A stretch of DNA of 64,000 bases from Biscogniauxia marginata (Eukaryota > Ascomycota > Sordariomycetes > Xylariales > Xylariaceae), in contig MU404209.1 in NCBI GenBank assembly GCA_022695795.1, positions 2,158 through 66,157 of the forward strand. The letters are read 5' to 3'. Numbering within the stretch: position 1 is the stretch's first letter; each line of letters begins with the position of its first letter. A program made the position numbers and the translations under genes. Under the pieces are notes generated by a model, which was not told where the DNA came from, did not search any database, and saw only the letters and a list, made by a program, of their open reading frames with translations. Below, one piece after another: positions 55,959-64,000 of the stretch.

Positions 55959-58900
55959 ATTTATATATAATATTAACTTATTTATTTATAAGAAATATTA
56001 TATATATATATATATTTAAAAGTTTTAAAAGTATTCGTTATAATGTTAAGAAAAAGTATAAAGAAAAAAACAAATCTTATAACGAATACTTTATAAATAT
56101 TAAAGCATTATTAAACACTATTAATTATTATACGTACCTTTATATATTTCGTTTAAGTAATAACTACCGTTTTAATAATTATATTATTTAATAATGCGTT
56201 TTACTATTAATCAATTATACGCTTCCTTAATATAAATAAGCTTAATTTAACTTTTTAAACTAAAAAACGAAAAAAAGAATCGTCACGGAGATGAATCGTC
56301 ACGGAGATTTAAGCCCCCCTTTTCGCGATAGTTTACCAGGCTTATTAATAAACTTCGTAATACTCGATATTAATACACCTTTTAATCTTAATAGCGTATT
56401 TAATTAGGTATATAAATAAAAACTTTTTAATAAACGTTTTTCGAGCTTAATTTTAGGCTCGAAAAGCCCTTATTATCGCGTAAACACCCCCCTCTCTTTA
56501 TCTTTATTTATATATAACCGTTTTATAAAAAGTATAATCGTATTAATAACCTCTTATAAAGCCTTTATTAAAGCTTAATAAAATCGATTTCTAGAAATTA
56601 ATTTTTAAAACCTTTTTAAATTAAATCGATTTAAACTTAACACGAAATCCGTTTTTTTATATACTTAAAATATATTTTTTTATTAAAGAAATTCTTTAAA
56701 AAAAATTAAAGCCTTTAAATTTTAACATTTTTATACTTATTACGAATAATATAAAAATAACATATCTTATTATTACGTATTTGGTAAATAATTTAAAAAA
56801 AAGTAGATTTATAACGCTTGTTATTTCGATATTAAGCGTTTTTATTTAAATATCGGTTTTATTAAAAATAAAACTGCCGCTTAGAAATATCTATATAAAA
56901 AAGGGTTTATATATATCGATAAAGATATAATATAACCATATAAATACTAAAAAGAAGTTAAAATAGATTTCTAGTTTAAAGCCCCTATTTTTTAAACGAA
57001 AAAAGAATTTTTTAAAAAATTTAAAAAATGTGCTTTACGAGATTTAATTTTATATTTTATAATAATAAGCTTATATGCGAATTAAAAATAAAAATTTATA
57101 ATTTAAAAATATATTTTACCAGATTTTAATAAAATCTAAAACTTATTAAAAAAACTTTAAAAATAAAAAAATAAAATCTTTTTAATAAACGAAGTAAGTA
57201 TTTTTTCATTTTTTAATATTATTTCACTTTTTATAATTATTTTACCCGTCGGCGAGGGGTAATTATATATAAGTTATAAAGACTTATAAACTTATTAAGC
57301 GTTTTAAAGGGTTTTAAAGGTATTTCACTCTCGTGCTTTAAAGGAGCCCCCCCCTTTATATCTCTTAATATAAAATAAATATTATAAGTTTTTTTTAGTA
57401 TTTTCGTAAATAATTACCTCTTTTTTAAAAAGCGCTTTAACCCGAAATAAAAAGTTTTTTTATTTATTAAATATTTATTTAAAGGTTTTTAGCTTTATAT
57501 AAACGTTTATTTTATAATAATTTATATAATTTTCCCTTTTATTTTAAGTTTTCTTCTTATTCTCGTTTTTCGAGAGGTTTTTCCCTTTATAAAAAAGGGG
57601 TTATATATAACATTTAAAAAAATACGTTTTAACGAATTAATAAAGACTTATTTATAGTTTTATAAAAAGTATAACATTAATATTTACTTAAAATAATTCT
57701 ATATATTATATATATATAAAAAAACCCGTTTTTTCAAGATAATATAAGCTTAATTTCTCGGGCCTTATTATTATATAGTTAAAGCATAAAACGCCGCGTT
57801 AATAAATAAAAACGTCGATTATATCGTTATAAATAATATTCTTTTAAATAGTAAAGAATTTAATTAGTTTTATAAGTAAATATTAAAATATTAAATCGCT
57901 TTTTTAATAACAAATAAATATATATACCTTATAAGTTTTATAAATTAAGTTTTATTATATATTTACATTTTTAACTAAAATCTTAAGAACTACTTTAAAA
58001 TAAATATGAAATAGTTAAAAAGAAATTATATATTTATGAAAATTAAATCTTTACTTTTTATTAAATAAGAAAAACCTCGCATTTTAAATAGTTAAATAAA
58101 GGCTTTTAATTAATTCATTAAAGAGATAAAAGCTAATAATGGTTTCGAAGTATAAAGAATTAAAGTTTTTATTATATAAAATAAATTAAAAATTAAAAAA
58201 ATTAATTATTATTTTTATTAAAAAAATACTATAAAAAGGCGATTATTCTTTAGTTTTAGTTTTATTTACAAATATAGTATTCTTTTAAACTTAATAAACG
58301 GAAATAAATAAATCTTAAACCTTTAAAGCGGGAAAAATAATACTAGGGTTATTATTAATTAAACTATTAATAATCTTTAAAATCCTAAATAAAAGCCGTA
58401 TTTTAAACCGAAAAGTAAAAGTAATTATATGTTTATATTTAAGCCTTTTATTTTCATTATTTAAAATCTCTTTATCCGCTTTCCGTTTTAAAGGTTTAAG
58501 TTTTTTATTTATATTTATTTTTTTCATTTTAATTATAACACTATTTATTTCTTTATAAATAGATTTTTTAATAATAAAAAAAGATATGTAAATTAATATT
58601 ATAATATAAAAATTATATTTTATAATACTCTTTTTTTTAATTTAATAAAACTTATTTATTTTATTATCACGAGTTTTTATAACTTAATTAATAAGTAACT
58701 AAATAAAAAAATAAAAATTATAATTAAGATTTAACGCGAAAATAATAATATCGATTTAAAATAATATTAAATTGTTATTTTTTATTTATAAAACGAAAAT
58801 AAAAAGGCTAAGTATTATTTTTCGAAAAAGGAAAAAACCTCGTTATAACTGTAAACGAATTAATTTTAAACGACATATTCTCGACTTAATTAAAACCTGT

Positions 58901-60480
58901 ATTTAAAAACCTAGTATTAGTTACTTTCGTAACACGCCGATTATTAATTTTAAACACGTTAAAAACAAGATAAATTCGCGGCGTAATGCTTTATTAAACT
59001 AAAATATATATATTATAAAACCTTAATATATAAAGTTTTATCGAGATATTTAAGCCTCGAAAAAAAACCTTGTTATTATTATAATAAATATTTATAAAAA
59101 ATTAATTTTAAATAATAAAAATTTTATATCGTTATTTTTAATATATATATATTAATTAATAAAAATATTCTTAATATTTTTAATTATTTTTATTTTATTA
59201 TTTTTTTGACGTTAAGTTAATAATTATATATATTAAACGAAGTTTTATTTAGTATTATTAAATCGGAAATGACGTCGTCGGCCTTAATTAAATTTATAAA
59301 GCATTATCGCCTTTAAACCTTAGTTATATTAATAATAATAAGGGTAATTAAAGATTAAAATATGAAATGAAAACGTTTTAGCTTAGCGGGGCGAGCTGGA
59401 GTTATTAGTCACGATGGCGGGCGAATATAACGTTATTAAGAAAAATAACAATAACGCATTTAAATAAACTATTAAAAATATAAAATTTTTATTAAAAAAT
59501 TAATAAACCTTAAAAAGTTATTACTTAAAAACCGTAAATTAAAATTAATATCGACTTAATTTATATTAATAAAATAATATAAATAGTTTTTTAAAAAGGT
59601 AATTAAAAAGTAATCTTAATATAATATAATATTTTTATTTTTAATAAGACGCGTAATTTTAAACTTAATAACATTAATAATATTAATGTCGATAACTTAT
59701 ATATTAAATTAAGCCATATAATGCTTGAAACTGTAAATAATGATAATATTTAAAACGCCGATATTTTAATTAAAAACTTTTATATATATTTAATTAAATT
59801 AAATAAAGACGACAATATAAATAAAACGCGAGGGGTTTATAACAATGTAATAAACGCGAAAAAAAACTTAATATCGCTAATAATAATTATTAAAACCCGT
59901 TATTTTAATAAAAAAAGAAACAAAAATAATATAAATAACATAAAAATAAAAAACGCGATATTAAAATAGATATAAAATAAAATATATTATTTATTAATAT
60001 AAATAAAAACGAGAATAATAATAATTAAACTATAAATAAAAAAAGAATAACTAATAAGTAAATAAAGTTAAATAAAAAGAATAAAAAGAACTTATTATAT
60101 TTAAAAATAAATAATTTATATAAAAAATATAATATATCACTATAAAACTAAATAACTTTAATAAAATACGAATAAAACATAAATTACGTAAATATCGTTT
60201 ATATTATAAATAAAACTATAATTCGTTTTTATATAACTAATAAAAAATAATATTATATCCGCGTAAGCGGCTTGAAACGGCTTTAATCGCTAATATATAA
60301 ATATATACTTTAAAAAAGGTAAAAAAAACTTTAAAATAAACAAGTTCGCCCTTAATTTTAAGCGATTAATTAATAAGATTATTTAGATTTTAATATAAAG
60401 AAGCTAAATATTAATATTATAGCTATAAAGTTATATAAAAAATTAAAACGGTCTTTTATTTTAAAAATAGTCCCTTATTT
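55959..60480. other. RIP-type A/T block, unrecognisable transposon relics
   Basis: Dense stops in all frames; the longest frame (58,315-58,527, minus strand, 70 residues, Lys/Asn-rich) is a compositional artefact. Small patches keep more C/G: a 16-bp tandem duplication (gaatcgtcacggagat) at about 56,277-56,308 followed by ttaagccccccttttcgcga, and C-rich motifs near 56,490 and 57,350. At least one large RIP-degraded transposon is likely, but I cannot assign a class. Confidence 0.5.
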
Positions 60481-60768
60481 TTGGTATAATTAGCGTGACT
60501 AGGTATGTCAGCGCCCCACTCTGGCGCGGTAATGTAAGCACGGTGTCCGAGGTGGGGCTATTCGATTGAAAACGGGTGTCAATGGGTGTGATCAGGTGAT
60601 GACGCTCCCATTTCGTGATGGGTAGTCAAATCATCGCGGGATCTCGATATCCCCGGAAGTAACAGCTTCGCCATCTACCCTCGGGTACGTTTTTTCGCAC
60701 TGGTTGTGAAATCAACCCATACCCTCAGGGTGTGAGAGAAGGCTGTAAAAAGGCACATTGTGCCCACG
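60481..60768. promoter_or_regulatory. Upstream region of conserved hypothetical gene
   Basis: Composition returns to normal at about 60,480. No specific element recognised in the 290 bp before the start codon. Confidence 0.35.
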
Positions 60769-61909
60769 ATGCTACCACCTATCGATGAAGATGTTCTTAG
60801 GAACAATCCCGAATTTACAAATGTCTACAAGACAATCACCGGCTCGCTTCTCAATCCGGATAGCTCCACGAAGGGTGATGCCGCTGCAAAGAAGCGCGAT
60901 GCGGTTCGTGAGGTGGGTAGTAATATTTACTCGCCGAATTGTCTCTACTGATGGATTCCATCTTTACTAGGAGCTCAAAGCACACCGCCTCAAGTCGACA
61001 CGACTACACCTCCTACACCAAGCTATCGTCACCGCCGTACCGAGATCGACGCCATCATCAGAGTCGTTCCAGCCGCAAGAACGAGCCTCCCGCCGGACGA
61101 AATCTCGAACCCAGCCTGCCGCAAGCCTACAGGCATCGGCCTTCCCGCCGGAACTATTGGATCTGCTCCTCCTGATCCCCGTCTTCCTATCCAAGGCTTC
61201 TTCAATGTCATCCTCCTCCCTCATCCTTCTCCTCGGCAACCCGCCATTCACCAACCTACCGGCCTACTTTCCGCAAATCGCAACTCTCGTCTCTGCCCGC
61301 CTAACCCGCCAAGCCAACACGCTCGCCCGCGTCCTACACCCAAACACAAACCCCTCTTATATCCACCGTTCGATCCCCTCCTTACACGCCACAACCACCT
61401 CTCTCCTCTTTCACCTCTCCGAGTCGAAACTAGCCCTCTCACATGCACGCCTGCAGACCACCCATGCTCTGACGCGGCACCTAGCCCAGCACACGGCAGC
61501 ATTGACACTCTTGCTACGCGCTCTCGAAGCTAAACATGGCTCCGCAGCCCGGTCGACAGAGCTCCGCGCCGAAGAGGCGGGCCTGGATGCACAAAGCTGG
61601 GCTATTGCCGCTGAGGCGTTGCTGTGGGATATGAGGAGGGAAGTTTATCCGCCTGAGGCACGAACGGCATTGGAGAATTACCGGAGACACCTACGGGATG
61701 CGCGGAGGAGGCTTGCGGATAGCGTGAAGACGAGGGAAGTTGAGTTAAGGGATTACGGGGTGGTTAGGAGCGGTAGCGACCAGGTAGAGGATGATGACGA
61801 TGGAGGGAACAAGACCAAGGAACGCACGATGCGCGAGATGGCCAGGGTATGGCGCGAGATGGACACAAGGTTGAGAGAAGTCAGGGGTGACCTGGACCGG
61901 CTGGGTTAG
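60769..61909 (+). CDS. Conserved fungal protein, function unknown
   Basis: Two exons, 60769-60912 and 60971-61909 (1083 nt, 360 residues); the 58-nt intron starts GTGGGT and ends CTAG, joining DAVRE to ELKAHRLK. The ATG at 60769 is used; the frame extends three codons further only via GTG. The N-terminus (MLPPIDEDVLRNNPEFTNVYKTI) looks like a conserved fungal motif, followed by a helical part with hydrophobic Leu-rich stretches (ELLDLLLLIPVFL; SSSLILLLGNPPF), then a long helical Ala/Arg/Leu-rich C-terminal half (TRHLAQHTAALTLLLRALEAK; REMARVWREMDTRLREVRGDL) that probably forms coiled coils. The last part has an acidic stretch (VEDDDDGGNK). No enzymatic motif is recognised. It is convergent with the aminotransferase gene, 0.75 kb away. 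Confidence 0.78.
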
Positions 61910-62662
61910 GATAGACTGGTGATCAATATAGCGTTGCTATCAACGGAATCTGCGCCATATACTCGTTCATCGCGATCACGTCATCGCCAGATGCATTAGA
62001 ATGGTGATATACTCATTTAAGCCGTTACGGCCCGTGATATAATTAGCACAGTGACATTTCATAGTCAATTCATGTATATGCTGCGCGTGAAAACGAGGGA
62101 ATGGCTGTCTTGATGAGAGGGAGGCGAAAGGAGGCCATATGAGGCCATCTGCTAATATGCACCGGATAAACGTAGGGTTATTCAGCAGGACTTGTGAAGG
62201 GGAAGAGGCATCGTACATATTTGCTATAGACAGTTCATAGAGGGAATAGTTTAAGCCGATTGCAGAGAAGACGGAGAGGGAGACGCAGCTGTTTGGACTC
62301 AAAACCCAATAAAAGAAAAGAGAGGTTGTAAAGTGGATGGATTGTGTGAAGCTAGCTAGTCTGCAATTCGTAGATAAACCTGTCTGCTGACTAATCCGCT
62401 GCACCGGCCTACACAGCAGTTTAAACCAGCGATATAAACTGTATGATTGAATTGTCTAGTCCATTTGCCCCACAGCCAGCTTAGTCTGACATTCACCGTT
62501 GCCGCTACGTACAACTTTTATGGTTTACAGATCGCGTGAATGAAACAAACGCCGCAGAATGCTATTCTTTAACAGAAAAAAAAATAATGGTCCAACCAGC
62601 CACCCACACATGAATGCTGTCCACAATACCGTCTCAGTTTTCAGTTGTTTCCATCCAACCCT
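61910..62662. other. Convergent intergenic region
   Basis: Holds the 3' regions of both flanking genes. The minus-strand frame at 61,976-62,404 (142 residues) has no family pattern and an unusual composition, and is judged a chance frame. Confidence 0.45.
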
Positions 62663-64000
62663 CTAACCCTTGACCTTGTAGATAGCCTCGGCTAGACGAC
62701 CAACGTTGTCACTGGTGATACCTGCAACGCTGATACGGCCATCCTTGGTGGCGTAGACGCTGTGCTCCTTCGCGAGCTTCTCCATCAGAGGCGCGTCCAG
62801 GCCCGTGTAGGCGAACATGCCAATCTGCGAAGTAATATGGCTCCAGTCGTGCGAGCTACCGAGCTTCTCGAGGTTCTCCTTAAGCAGGGCGCGCATCGTG
62901 ATGATGCGGTCCGCCATCTCCTTGACTTCGCCGAGCCACTGCTGGTACAGGGCCTGGTCGTTCAGGATTGTCGAGGCGATGCGCGCACCATGCACCGGGG
63001 GGTTCGAGTACAGCGGCCGCACAAGGATCTTGATCTGCGAATCGATGCGCTTCTTCTCCTCCGGTGACGCGGTCACGATAGAGAATGCTCCGACACGTTC
63101 GCCATAGAGGCCCTATATCCCGGGGTCAGCCATCGATGATAAAATGTGTGCCCTTGCTACCTCAAGTGAACAAGCTAGATAGGGGGAGGGGGAAATTAAC
63201 GGGCGGGGTGCCGGGGGCCGGGGGGTTATACCATATTCTTGGCAAAGCTCTGCGCCAGGCTGATATTGTGGCCCTGCTCAACAAAGTACCGCACGGCGAA
63301 GGCATCCTTGTCCGTATTACCACTGGCGAAGCCCTGATAAGCCATGTCAAAGAAAGCATAATGGCCCTGGGCTTTCACAGCGTCACTGATTTCCTTCCAC
63401 TGCTCAGGAGTGGGGTCTACACCGGTAGGATTGTGAGCGCAGGCGTGGAACAAGAAGATGCTGCCCTTGGGAGCGGCGATAATATCGGACAGCAGGCCCT
63501 GGAAGTCTAGGCCAATGGTCTTCTTGTCGTAGTAGCGGTACTGCTTGACCTTGAGGCCGGCATCGTTGAAGACGGCCTTGTGGTTGGCCCACGACGGGGT
63601 AGGGATGTAGATGGTCTTGTCACCTGGGTAAAAGCGCTCGAGGAAAGCCGCGCCGATGCGCAGGGCGCCGGTACCGGAGATGGACTGCGTGATGGCGAGG
63701 CGGTCGAGGGCCGACGAATCCTTGCCGTAGGCGAGCTGGGCGGCGGCATTGGTGAACTCGGGGATACCGGTGATTCCGGCATACTCCTTGTTCAGGTTCG
63801 ACGAGACGACCTTCTGCTCAGCAGTACGGACGGAGGGGAGGACGTAGGGCTTGCCCTTGTCGTCTCGGTAGGCACCAACACCTGTACGATGAGCGGAGGG
63901 GGGGGGGGGGGGGCGTTACATTTAGCCTGGTTCGTCTGCGCACAGCTTTACCTGCGCCATGGGGGCAAAGAAGACATGGGCCATAGTAGATTTGGATTGC
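62663..64000 (-). CDS. Aspartate aminotransferase, 5'-partial
   Basis: Exons 63881-63232 and 63112-62663 are secure (119-nt intron with GTATAA donor and TATAG acceptor); the upstream part runs to or beyond the window edge. The readable 366 residues run from [21 protein letters not shown] through [58 protein letters not shown], the PLP lysine motif [17 protein letters not shown], and the substrate-binding Arg region to the C-terminus. This is a class I, fold-type I aminotransferase interconverting aspartate plus 2-oxoglutarate with oxaloacetate plus glutamate, in the malate-aspartate shuttle. Close to the right edge a possible first exon (63984-63952, [11 protein letters not shown], with a GTAAAG donor) is in the wrong phase for the next one, and the usual ~25-residue PPDPILG...NLG segment is missing. 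Mitochondrial versus cytosolic form cannot be decided. Confidence 0.88.

Noticed and set aside
58315..58527. Lys/Asn-rich 70-residue frame
   Set aside because: Composition-driven frame in RIP-decayed A/T DNA.
56300..60480. Retrotransposon polymerase on the minus strand
   Set aside because: Short protein-like stretches exist, but stops are everywhere and no reverse transcriptase motif could be identified by eye.
61976..62404. 142-residue minus-strand frame as a gene
   Set aside because: No family pattern, odd composition, and location between two convergent genes.

Overview
The window is nuclear DNA from a filamentous ascomycete (Pezizomycotina, most likely a Sordariomycete-type genome). The evidence is short GT-AG introns (about 55-170 nt) with CTAAC-like branch points; fungal orthologues of GUF1, MAD2, UBP14, ISU1, DBP3 and RFT1; a HET-domain gene and an ankyrin-repeat gene; taggtac/ggtaggta-rich intergenic DNA; and a sharp split between gene-bearing DNA of ordinary composition and long, extremely A/T-rich blocks in which every repeat is riddled with C-to-T and G-to-A type changes, as expected from repeat-induced point mutation (RIP). 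No tRNA, rRNA or CRISPR array was recognised.

Layout. 1-0.37 kb: A/T-rich repeat tail with a 17-bp tandem array. 0.66-16.5 kb: compact housekeeping block: nitroreductase-like gene, a broken F-box-like fragment, GUF1 (mitochondrial LepA factor), MAD2 (spindle checkpoint), UBP14/USP5-type deubiquitinase, ISU1 (Fe-S scaffold), DBP3 (ribosome-biogenesis DEAD-box helicase) and RFT1 (N-glycosylation). 16.7-17.4 kb: small A/T block with one foldback element. 17.5-20.4 kb: five-exon ankyrin-repeat gene. 20.4-27.3 kb: gene-empty stretch, interrupted by an A/T block at 23.0-23.9 kb. 27.3-29.2 kb: secreted protein with a chitin-binding-like C-terminus. 29.5-32.5 kb: A/T block holding a RIP-degraded ~1.9-kb inverted-repeat element. 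32.8-34.9 kb: HET-domain gene. 35.3-36.4 kb: A/T block. 36.4-37.6 kb: coiled-coil protein of unknown function. 38.3-40.9 kb: A/T block with foldbacks and a solo LTR. 41.1-43.0 kb: six-exon FAD-linked (BBE-type) oxidase. 43.6-46.5 kb: A/T block. 47.1-50.5 kb: divergent pair of membrane-anchored proteins of unknown function. 50.6-60.5 kb: ten-kb A/T block with nested repeats. 60.8-64.0 kb: conserved hypothetical gene and a partial aspartate aminotransferase gene running off the end.

The most unusual content lies in the A/T-rich blocks. A single superfamily of foldback elements recurs at least fourteen times: roughly 240-450 bp each, arms nearly complementary, ends close to TAACGTG...CACGTTA. 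Larger elements of about 1.8 kb share the same termini and carry RIP-ruined interiors, so the small ones look like non-autonomous derivatives. Their ends contain a 17-bp subterminal unit whose copy number varies from one to about nine. Insertions are nested: foldbacks and a solo LTR sit inside the larger elements. Two solo LTRs of about 430 bp, in opposite orientation, each keep a perfect 5-bp target duplication. A tRNA-promoter-like island near 52.6 kb may be a SINE.

The housekeeping genes are functionally unrelated and independently transcribed; no operon or secondary-metabolite cluster is apparent. The genes between A/T blocks (HET, ankyrin, FAD oxidase, secreted protein, unknown proteins) are the accessory kind usually found in such compartments. 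Exon boundaries were derived by hand from reading frame, splice signals and remembered family patterns, so individual junctions and starts could be off.
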